From Burkholderia sp. Bp9143 (GTDB lineage Bacteria > Pseudomonadota > Gammaproteobacteria > Burkholderiales > Burkholderiaceae), in assembly GCF_003853645.1 (NCBI RefSeq), contig NZ_QTPO01000032.1, positions 39,551 through 103,550 of the forward strand: a stretch of 64,000 nt of DNA, given 5' to 3'. How positions within the stretch are numbered: the stretch's first letter is position 1; each line of letters begins with the position of its first letter. Position numbers and translations under genes: made by a program. The notes below the pieces were generated by a model, which was not told the origin of the DNA, made no database searches, and worked only from the letters and a program-made list of their open reading frames with translations. Below are positions 17,593 to 24,489 of the stretch, one piece after another.

Positions 17593-18252
17593 ATGGCGAT
17601 TCCGATGCGCAAGAAGCAATCCCCCGTCAAAGACCTGCTGCTCACCCGCTACGCACCGATCGCCGACGGCATCGCGGCGCTGTTCTTCCCATACGCGGAA
17701 GTCGTGATCCACGATCTGCACGACCAGACCGTGCTGTACCTCGCGAACAACCTGTCGAAGCGCGAGGTCGGCGACGACTCGGCGCTCGAGGAAATCGATC
17801 ATTCGGCGCGCGAGCGCGTGATCGGCCCGTACGAGAAGCTGAACTGGGACGGCCGGCGGATGCGTTGCGTGAGCAACGTGCTGTTCGACGACGAAGGCCA
17901 CCCGGCCGGGATGATGTGCATCAACTTCAATATCGCGGTGTTCGACGACGTGCGCGCGACGCTCGACGTGTTCATCAAGGGCGCGGGCATCGTCGCGCAA
18001 CCCGACGAACTGTTCCGCGACGACTGGCAGGAACGCATCAACACGTTCCTGCACGGCTGGCTGCGCGACCGGCAGGTCGGCTTGAACGGCCTCACGCGCG
18101 AGCACCGGCGCGAGCTCGTCGAGGCGCTGTACGCGGAAGGCGCGTTCCGCGGCAAGAGCGCCGCGAACTACGTCGCGAACGTGCTCGGGATGGGGCGCGC
18201 GACCGTCTACAAGCACCTGAAGCATCTGAAGGAAACGCAGGGCGACGCGTAA
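17593..18252 (+). CDS. YheO/DauR-type transcriptional regulator (PAS + HTH)
   Basis: The 219-residue protein has an N-terminal PAS-like YheO domain (residues 10-125, LTRYAPIADGIAALFFPYAEVVIHDL, CINFNIAVFDDVRATLDVF) and a C-terminal DAG-type helix-turn-helix (LTREHRRELVEALYAEGAFRGKSAANYVANVLGMGRATVYKHLKHL). Relatives include DauR, the D-arginine utilisation repressor. The operator candidates upstream of the cyclodeaminase-like gene are its likely targets. The frame is open back to an ATG at 17458 overlapping the previous stop, but that leader is low-complexity, so ATG 17593 (MAIPMRKK) is preferred. It could also start at the MRKK codon. Confidence 0.88.
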   Translation: MAIPMRKKQSPVKDLLLTRYAPIADGIAALFFPYAEVVIHDLHDQTVLYLANNLSKREVGDDSALEEIDHSARERVIGPYEKLNWDGRRMRCVSNVLFDDEGHPAGMMCINFNIAVFDDVRATLDVFIKGAGIVAQPDELFRDDWQERINTFLHGWLRDRQVGLNGLTREHRRELVEALYAEGAFRGKSAANYVANVLGMGRATVYKHLKHLKETQGDA

Positions 18253-18294
18253 GCGGCGTCCGCTGCGGGCCGGTTCGCCGGACCTGTCGCCGTC

Positions 18295-18364
18295 GGCATC
18301 GGCATCGGCATCGGCATCGGCATCGGCATCGGCATCGGCATCGGCATCGGCATCGGCATCGGCA
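18295..18364. repeat. Hexanucleotide microsatellite (GGCATC) x 11
   Basis: Eleven uninterrupted GGCATC units (18295-18360) plus GGCA follow the regulator stop by 42 bp and lie about 145 bp before the DsbA-type gene. All copies are identical, so it should be prone to slipped-strand length change. Confidence 0.95.
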
Positions 18365-18507
18365 ATCGCTACCGGTACACGCCGCCCGTGTCCACGCTTC
18401 GTGATGCGTCCGGGCCGGCCCCTTCCGCCCGGGCCAGACCACGACCGAGCGTCGAAGCCCAAAGTGATATAGTCCCGGTTACATTTATTTGCCGTCCCGG
18501 ACCGCCC

Positions 18508-19242
18508 ATGACGACCACCCCCGCCCCGACTGCCCGCCCGACCCTGACCGTCGAAATCTGGTCCGACCTGATCTGCCCGTGGTGCTGGATCGGCAAGCGC
18601 CGCTTCGACGAGGCGCTCGCCGCGTTCGCGCACGCAGAGCACGTCGACGTCGCGCTGCGCGCGTACCGGCTGATGCCGGGCCAGCCGGTCGAACCGGTCG
18701 AGGCGATGCTCGCGGGCAAGTACCGGATGTCGCCCGCCCAGGTCGATCAGATGCTGCGCCAGGTGACCGATGCGGCCGCGAGCGTCGGGCTTCGCTACGA
18801 CCTGCCCGGCACGTTCGTCGGCGACACGCTCGACGGTCATCGGCTCGTGAAGCTCGCGGAAGCGACCGGCCGCGCGCACGCACTGACCGAGCGCCTGTAT
18901 CGCGCCTATTTCTGCGAGCACGGCTCGCTGTTCGACCACGCGGCGCTGATCGACTTCGCGGTCGAAACGGGGCTCGAGCGTTCGGCCGTCGAAGCCGTGC
19001 TGCGCAGCGACGCATACCGTGACGAAGTCGAGGCCGACATCGCGCGCGCCGCGCAGATCGGCGGACGCGGCGTGCCGCTGTTCGTGTTCGGCGGCCGCTA
19101 CGCGGTGTCGGGCGCGCAACCGGCCGACGTGTTCGCGCAGGCGCTCGAGCAGGCGTGGCGCGACGGCGCCATCGTCGAATTCGCCGGCAACGACGCGGCC
19201 GCGTGCGGCCCCGACGGCTGCGAACTGCCGCCGCGCGGATAA
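18508..19242 (+). CDS. DsbA family oxidoreductase (FrnE-like)
   Basis: The 244-residue protein has a thioredoxin fold with an N-terminal active-site CPWC (Cys23, Cys26, in WSDLICPWCWIGKRRFDEAL) and a cis-Pro strand reading GGRGVPLFVFGGRYAVSGAQ. A helical insertion lies between them (YRMSPAQVDQMLRQVTDAA). This is the FrnE/DSBA-like branch (COG2761), cytoplasmic because there is no signal peptide. A thiol-disulfide or glutathione-linked isomerase role is likely; the substrate is unknown. Its C-terminal tail ACGPDGC has two further Cys that could bind metal or act as a redox shuttle. Start: ATG 18508. Confidence 0.9.
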   Translation: MTTTPAPTARPTLTVEIWSDLICPWCWIGKRRFDEALAAFAHAEHVDVALRAYRLMPGQPVEPVEAMLAGKYRMSPAQVDQMLRQVTDAAASVGLRYDLPGTFVGDTLDGHRLVKLAEATGRAHALTERLYRAYFCEHGSLFDHAALIDFAVETGLERSAVEAVLRSDAYRDEVEADIARAAQIGGRGVPLFVFGGRYAVSGAQPADVFAQALEQAWRDGAIVEFAGNDAAACGPDGCELPPRG

Positions 19243-19328
19243 CGTCCGGCGCCGCGCGGCACGCGCCGCCGCTACGCGTCGCTCCTGCCACAAACCGGCA
19301 GGAAGCGCGCGCGAATGACGTCTACAAT

Positions 19329-19359
19329 GCAGCCTTTCAAATAGCTATCGGAAGGCTGC
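19329..19359 (+). promoter_or_regulatory. Inverted repeat over the leader of the DHA2 transporter gene
   Basis: GCAGCCTT and AAGGCTGC form a perfect 8-bp inverted repeat with a 15-base spacer containing the palindrome ATAGCTAT. The right arm includes the Shine-Dalgarno GGAAGG, seven to ten bases before the ATG at 19366, and TACAAT (19323-19328) lies just upstream. It may be a repressor site or an RNA hairpin that hides the ribosome-binding site. Confidence 0.55.
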
Positions 19360-19365
19360 AGGCCC

Positions 19366-20805
19366 ATGACCCACGGGATCCACGGCGAGAAGCGCTGGTA
19401 CGCGCTGATCGTCCTCTGCCTCGGCGTGCTGATGATCGTGCTCGACAGCACGATCGTGAACGTTGCGCTGCCGTCGATCAGCACCGACCTCCATTTCACC
19501 GAGACGGCCCTCGTGTGGGTCGTCAACGCATACCTGCTGACGTTCGGTGGCTGCCTGCTGCTCGGCGGCCGGCTCGGCGACCTGTACGGCCAGCGGCGCA
19601 TGTTCCTCGCGGGCCTCGTCGTGTTCACGCTCGCGTCGCTCGCCTGCGGCCTCGCGCAATCGCAGACGATGCTGATCGCGGCGCGCGCGGTGCAGGGTTT
19701 CGGCGGCGCGATCGTGTCGGCCGTGTCGCTGTCGCTGATCATGAATCTGTTCACCGAACCGGGCGAACGGGCGCGCGCGATGGGCGTCTACGGGTTCGTC
19801 TGCGCGGGCGGCGGCAGCATCGGCGTGCTGCTCGGCGGGCTCTTGACGAGCACGCTGTCGTGGCACTGGATCTTCCTCGTCAACCTGCCGATCGGCATCG
19901 CGGTCTATGCGATGTGCGTCGCGCTGCTGCCGCGCATGCGCGCGCCGGCCGGTACCGTGCGGCTCGACGTCGCGGGCGCGATCACCGTGACCGCGTCGCT
20001 GATGCTCGCGGTCTACGGGATCGTCGGCGGCAACGAGACCGGCTGGCTGTCGACGCAGACCGTCGCGCTGATCGGCGCGGCCGTCGTGCTGCTCGCGCTG
20101 TTCATCGCGATCGAGGCGCGCGTCGCGCATCCACTGATGCCGCTCACGCTGTTCGCGGCGCGCAACGTCGCGCTCGCGAACGTGATCGGCGTGCTGTGGG
20201 CGGCCGCGATGTTCGCGTGGTTCTTCCTGTCCGCGCTCTACATGCAGCGCGTGCTCGGCTACGGGCCGCTGCAGGTCGGGCTCGCGTTCCTGCCGGCGAA
20301 CCTGATCATGGCCGCGTTCTCGCTCGGGCTGTCGGCGCGGATCGTGATGCGCTTCGGGATCCGCGGCCCGATCGCGGCCGGCCTGCTGATCGCCGCATGC
20401 GGCCTCGCGCTGTTTTCGCGCGCGCCGGCGGACGGCAGCTTCGTCTGGCACGTGCTGCCGGGCATGACGCTGCTCGGCATCGGCGCGGGCGTCGCGTTCA
20501 ACCCGATGCTGCTCGCCGCGATGAGCGACGTCGACCCGGCCGATTCGGGGCTCGCGTCGGGCATCGTCAACACCGCGTTCATGATGGGCGGCGCACTCGG
20601 CCTCGCCGTGCTCGCGAGCCTCGCGGCCGCGCGCACCGATGCGTTCGCGGTGGTGCACGCGTCGCCGCTCGACGCGCTGAACGGCGGCTACCACGCCGCG
20701 TTCGCGGTCGGTGCGGCATGTGCGGCCGCGGCCGGGTTGCTCGGCCTCGCGCTGCGCATCCGCCGCCAGGACGCCGTTTCGGGCGTCGGCCCCGCGATGC
20801 ATTGA
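19366..20805 (+). CDS. DHA2 family MFS drug/proton antiporter (EmrB/QacA type)
   Basis: The 479-residue inner-membrane protein has about 14 membrane segments, as expected of DHA2 exporters. The motif A region reads GGRLGDLYGQRRMFLAGL, and the N-terminus LIVLCLGVLMIVLDSTIVNVALPSI has the family LDxTIVNVALP signature. Motif C-like glycines appear in GGGSIGVLLGGLLTSTLSWHWIFLVNLPIG. It should export hydrophobic or amphipathic compounds in exchange for protons. No membrane-fusion partner gene is adjacent, which favours a stand-alone antiporter. The inverted repeat at 19329-19359 probably regulates it. Confidence 0.94.
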   Translation: MTHGIHGEKRWYALIVLCLGVLMIVLDSTIVNVALPSISTDLHFTETALVWVVNAYLLTFGGCLLLGGRLGDLYGQRRMFLAGLVVFTLASLACGLAQSQTMLIAARAVQGFGGAIVSAVSLSLIMNLFTEPGERARAMGVYGFVCAGGGSIGVLLGGLLTSTLSWHWIFLVNLPIGIAVYAMCVALLPRMRAPAGTVRLDVAGAITVTASLMLAVYGIVGGNETGWLSTQTVALIGAAVVLLALFIAIEARVAHPLMPLTLFAARNVALANVIGVLWAAAMFAWFFLSALYMQRVLGYGPLQVGLAFLPANLIMAAFSLGLSARIVMRFGIRGPIAAGLLIAACGLALFSRAPADGSFVWHVLPGMTLLGIGAGVAFNPMLLAAMSDVDPADSGLASGIVNTAFMMGGALGLAVLASLAAARTDAFAVVHASPLDALNGGYHAAFAVGAACAAAAGLLGLALRIRRQDAVSGVGPAMH

Positions 20806-20930
20806 CGGCCGCCCGGCCTGAACCGGGGCGCGCGCCGCCCCGCGTCCCATCCCCGCCACACCCGATAGCCGGCCATCGGCATCACAACCCGCCAACGCCG
20901 GCGCGCCGTCCCGTCAGGCCCGGCACCTGT

Positions 20931-20946
20931 TCAAACGACCGTTTGA
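20931..20946. promoter_or_regulatory. TetR-type palindrome TCAAACG-AC-CGTTTGA
   Basis: Perfect 7-bp arms with a 2-bp spacer lie 151 bp ahead of the TauE/SafE-type gene. Arms of TCAAACG/CGTTTGA resemble operators of TetR-family repressors; no TetR gene is adjacent. Confidence 0.5.
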
Positions 20947-21096
20947 CCCACCGCGAACGGCCCGTCCGGCGGTCCTTCTCGGCCGATTTTTAACGTAGTC
21001 GTACACCGACGCGCCACTTTTGCGACAATGGCGGACTTTGACGCGCGCGCCGCCGCCGCGCGCCGCCGCCGAACGCCGCATAACCGCCTGCTTCCG

Positions 21097-21885
21097 ATGT
21101 CGCTTCCCCATATCGATCTGCTGTACTCCCTGTCCGGCCTGTTCGTCGGCATTCTCGTCGGCCTGACGGGCGTCGGCGGCGGTTCGCTGATGACGCCGAT
21201 CCTCGTGCTGCTGTTCGGCGTCCACCCCGCGACGGCGGTCGGCACCGACCTGCTGTACGCGGCCGCGACCAAGGCCACCGGCACGCTCGTCCACGGACTG
21301 AAAGGGTCGATCGACTGGCGCATCACCGGCCGGCTCGCGGCCGGAAGCGTCCCGGCCGCGGCCGTCACGCTGTGGGTGCTCCACACGCACGGAATGAACT
21401 CGCCCGGCACCGCGCGGATGATCCAGCTGGTGCTCGGCGTCGCGCTGCTGCTCACGTCGCTCGCGCTGATCTTCCGGCCGCAACTGACCGCGCTCGCCGC
21501 GCGCAATCCGCTCGCGCCGAGCCCCGCACGCACGCTGTGGTCCACCGTGCTGACGGGCGCCGTGCTCGGCGTGCTCGTGTCGATGACGTCGGTCGGCGCC
21601 GGCGCGATCGGCGTCACGGTGCTGCTGCTGCTGTACCCGACGCTCGCGACCGCGCGCATCGTCGGCTCCGACATCGCGCACGCGGTGCCGCTCACGCTCG
21701 TTGCCGGCATGGGCCACTGGTTGCTCGGCTCGGTCGACTGGTCGATGCTGCTGTCGCTGCTGCTCGGCTCGCTGCCCGGCATCGTGCTCGGCAGCCTGCT
21801 GTCGGCGCGTGCGCCCGAGCGACTGCTGCGCAACCTGCTCGCCGCGACGCTCGTCGGAGTCGGCGTGAGGCTCGTGCTCGCGTAA
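21097..21885 (+). CDS. Sulfite exporter TauE/SafE family membrane protein
   Basis: The 262-residue protein has about eight membrane segments and the two family repeats. The first repeat contains SLSGLFVGILVGLTGVGGGSLMTPIL and TAVGTDLLYAAATKATGT; the second contains GAVLGVLVSMTSVGAGAIGVTVLL and ARIVGSDIAHAVPLTL. Members export small organosulfur or sulfite anions, or act as general permeases. MSLPHID at 21097 is preferred over the frame start at 21028 because the extra leader is Arg/Ala-rich. It ends convergently with the S10 peptidase gene. Confidence 0.9.
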   Translation: MSLPHIDLLYSLSGLFVGILVGLTGVGGGSLMTPILVLLFGVHPATAVGTDLLYAAATKATGTLVHGLKGSIDWRITGRLAAGSVPAAAVTLWVLHTHGMNSPGTARMIQLVLGVALLLTSLALIFRPQLTALAARNPLAPSPARTLWSTVLTGAVLGVLVSMTSVGAGAIGVTVLLLLYPTLATARIVGSDIAHAVPLTLVAGMGHWLLGSVDWSMLLSLLLGSLPGIVLGSLLSARAPERLLRNLLAATLVGVGVRLVLA

Positions 21886-21931
21886 CGGCGCCGCCGGGCG
21901 CCGCCTCCAGCCGCCGGCACCGCTCCCCTCT

Positions 21932-21970
21932 GAAAAAAACAGCCCGACCGGCCTGCGCCGATCAGGCTGT
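21932..21970 (-). terminator. Terminator of the S10 peptidase gene
   Basis: ACAGCC (21939-21944) and GGCTGT (21965-21970) close an imperfect stem of complementary CGA/CGG and CCG/TC bases. On the minus strand a run of seven T follows. It lies 71 bp past the peptidase stop. Confidence 0.8.
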
Positions 21971-22041
21971 CGTCCATCCGGGGCCTCGCGAACCCGCACC
22001 TCCCTGCGCAAGACCGGGCCGCGCGGGCCGCAACGCGATGC

Positions 22042-23877
22042 TTACTGCCCCTGCTGCTTCAGCTGTTGCTGCTTCAACTGCTGCGTGCGCGCCTGCAGCT
22101 TCAGCACGCGCTGCAGCGCGGTACGGTTCGCGAGGATCCCGTCGTAGAAGTTGCCGAGATCGCCCTTCAGCGCGGTCCGCGACGCGTCGTTCAGGTAGAT
22201 CATGTGGCCCGACGGATAGTTCTTGATCGTCAGGTTCTGCGCCTTGAGCGTCGGATCGAGCGGCATCTGCGCGAGCGTCAGCTCGGTCTGGTGGAACGGC
22301 GTGACCGCGTCGAAGTAGCCATTCGCCGACAGCACCTTCAGGTCCGGGTTCACGCTCATCGTCGCCGCCAGGTCGCCGGCCGTGTACAGCGTATTGCCGC
22401 CGCCCCTGTTCGCGCCGGTCGGGTCCGTGTGGCTGAAGTCCCAGTTGTTGAAGACCTGGTCGTTCAGGTCCACGAACGACGACGTCGACGTGTACTTGAG
22501 GTCGGTGTTGATGTAGCTGTTCCACAGCACCGTGTACGCGCCGCCGACGTTCGTGATCGACGGATCGTTGCTGCCCGAGTTCGGCAGGATGTACGGCGCG
22601 ATGCCCTTGCCCGTGAAGTTCGCGCGACCGTCGTACTGGCCGATCTGCGTACCGGGCACGAGCGTCAGGAAGAACGTGTACGGCGGGTTGTCGTCCGACG
22701 ACGGCACGTTGCCGAGCGCGGCCGGGTTGCCGAAGGTCTGGATCAGCGACGTCGGATCCGTGCCGATGTACGCGCCCATCTGCTGCGCGGTCTGCAGGTT
22801 CAGGTTCAGCCGCACGTTCACGAAGCCGCCGTCCTGCGGGTTCGGCTTCTGCGCGAGCGGCGCGAGCGTGTTGTCCGCGTAGTTGCGGGCCTGCACCATG
22901 TACGCATCGAGATCGGTCGGCGTCGGGTTGAGGGTAGTCTTCTTCCAGTAGAACGCATCGGCCGCGAGTGTCGGGAAGGTGCCCGGCGCGGACAGCGCAT
23001 TCGCATAGTCGAGGATCGACGACTGCAGCGTGATCCCGTTCAGGTCGATGCCGTCCTCATGCAGCACCCACGACACGACCGCGCTACGCGCCGTGCCGTA
23101 CGACTCGCCGAACAGGAATTTCGGCGAGTTCCAGCGCGCGTACTTGGTCAGGTAGCGCTGGATGAAGCGGTCGATCGAGTGCGCGTCCTGGTCGGTGCCC
23201 CAGAAGTCCTTGTTCTTCGCCGGGGCGATCGCCGCCGAGTAGCCGGTGCCGACCGGGTTGATGAACACCAGATCGGTGCGGTCGAGCAGGCTGTCCGGGT
23301 TGTCGAGCAGCTTGTACGGGGCCGGCGGCGTGAAGTTCGGGAACGACGACTGCAGGCGTTTCGGCCCGAACGAGCCGAGCAGCAGGTAGACCGACGACGA
23401 GCCGGGGCCGCCGTTGTAGAAGAACGTGACCGGGCGCGGCTTCGACGGGTCCGGGTTGTCCTGCGTATATGCGACGTAGAACATCTTCGCGTTCGGCGCC
23501 GACGTGATCGGGTCGATCGTGGTCAGGTGCCCGGTGGTGGCCGTGTACTGGACGGTCTTGCCGCCGATCGTGACCTGGCGATGCACGACCGCGGCCCCTT
23601 CGGTCGAATCCGTGACCGCGTCGTTCGGCCCGGTGCCGTACACGTCGTTGTCGACGTACGGCTGGTCGGCCGGGACGGCGGCCGTTGCATTGGTGCTGGC
23701 CGACGTACTGCCGGTCGACGTCGTCGCGGCTGCCGCGGTGGCAGCGCTCGGACCCGACCCGTCGTCGCCGCCGCACCCCGTGACGAGCAGCGCCGCCGCC
23801 GCGGCTGCGGCGAGCGGCACGCTCAGTGTCGTTCCAAATAGCGCGAAACCGTCTTTCAAGGACTTCAGTGTCGTCAT
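22042..23877 (-). CDS. S10 family serine carboxypeptidase-like lipoprotein
   Basis: The 611-residue protein begins with a lipoprotein signal (lipobox LVTGC, Cys35), then a Ser/Thr/Ala linker and an α/β-hydrolase domain. The serine carboxypeptidase signatures are clear: FFYNGGPGSSS (residues 152-162, oxyanion region) and GESYG with nucleophile Ser259. The later NGYFDAVTP and SGHMIYL supply the Asp and His of the triad. It should remove C-terminal residues from peptides at the outer membrane or in the periplasm. The Q/L/K-rich tail QQLKQQQLKQQGQ is unusual. A 600-bp A/T-rich region upstream probably holds its promoter. Confidence 0.93.
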   Translation of the reverse strand: MTTLKSLKDGFALFGTTLSVPLAAAAAAALLVTGCGGDDGSGPSAATAAAATTSTGSTSASTNATAAVPADQPYVDNDVYGTGPNDAVTDSTEGAAVVHRQVTIGGKTVQYTATTGHLTTIDPITSAPNAKMFYVAYTQDNPDPSKPRPVTFFYNGGPGSSSVYLLLGSFGPKRLQSSFPNFTPPAPYKLLDNPDSLLDRTDLVFINPVGTGYSAAIAPAKNKDFWGTDQDAHSIDRFIQRYLTKYARWNSPKFLFGESYGTARSAVVSWVLHEDGIDLNGITLQSSILDYANALSAPGTFPTLAADAFYWKKTTLNPTPTDLDAYMVQARNYADNTLAPLAQKPNPQDGGFVNVRLNLNLQTAQQMGAYIGTDPTSLIQTFGNPAALGNVPSSDDNPPYTFFLTLVPGTQIGQYDGRANFTGKGIAPYILPNSGSNDPSITNVGGAYTVLWNSYINTDLKYTSTSSFVDLNDQVFNNWDFSHTDPTGANRGGGNTLYTAGDLAATMSVNPDLKVLSANGYFDAVTPFHQTELTLAQMPLDPTLKAQNLTIKNYPSGHMIYLNDASRTALKGDLGNFYDGILANRTALQRVLKLQARTQQLKQQQLKQQGQ

Positions 23878-24437
23878 TATTGCCTCTCGAACAGAACGAT
23901 AAATACCGCCGGCCGCAAAGGATCATTTGCGCCGGCGCTCCGCACCGGGAGCGCATTCGTTTTGCGATGCACCCCGAGTTTTTTACCGAATCGGCAAATA
24001 CCGACCGGCACGATTTACCCCACCCATATTCCGCGACCACACAATGGAATCAATTCCATTGCGAACGACAATTCAATAACGTGCAGCAATGCGAATTCAG
24101 GCGCGCCCTCTGCATGCGCGAGAAACGACAAGCAAAATCATCCCCCGCAAAGCCCGCCGGACAAGGCGCCTTCGCGTCAAACGGACGAACAATCCCCCTC
24201 GGCGAAATGCCGATCAATCGCGAAACGGCGACCAATCGCAACTCGAGCCGATCTAATAAAATCGAAAGGATCGATTAACTATACGGAAAGGAATATTGTC
24301 TTTACGGGAATTTATTAAATTAAGTGAAAATATCGGCGCATAATAGTTTCCGGGTTTTCCGCCGTAAAGTAATAATTTGTTACAGCGCGCGACATTCCGA
24401 TAAAGGTCAATACGGGACCGATTCCAGACGCTGAAAA
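23878..24437. other. A/T-rich intergenic region upstream of the S10 peptidase gene
   Basis: No supported gene was found. Base composition falls sharply, especially at 24240-24400 with runs such as GGAATTTATTAAATTAAG. Two overlapping plus frames (up to 150 and 118 residues) have no recognisable motif, poor start context and non-native codon use. The region may carry promoter elements for the minus-strand peptidase gene. Confidence 0.5.
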
Positions 24438-24464
24438 GAAAAAAGCCGGACGACGGTCCGGCTT
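24438..24464 (-). terminator. Terminator of the 3-hydroxybutyrate oligomer hydrolase gene
   Basis: AAGCCGGAC (24443-24451) pairs perfectly with GTCCGGCTT (24456-24464) around GACG. On the minus strand it is followed by TTTTTTCTTTTC. Confidence 0.93.
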
Positions 24465-24489
24465 CCGTATTGCGGCGCGGCGGGCGCGC

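Noticed and set aside
18295..18364. GGCATC tract as a CRISPR array or coding Asp-Ala repeat
   Set aside because: Units are six bases with no spacers; both long frames through it lack start context and are shadows.
23826..24318. Two overlapping plus-strand frames (150 and 118 residues) in the A/T-rich island
   Set aside because: No Shine-Dalgarno, no motif, mutual overlap and overlap with the S10 peptidase start.
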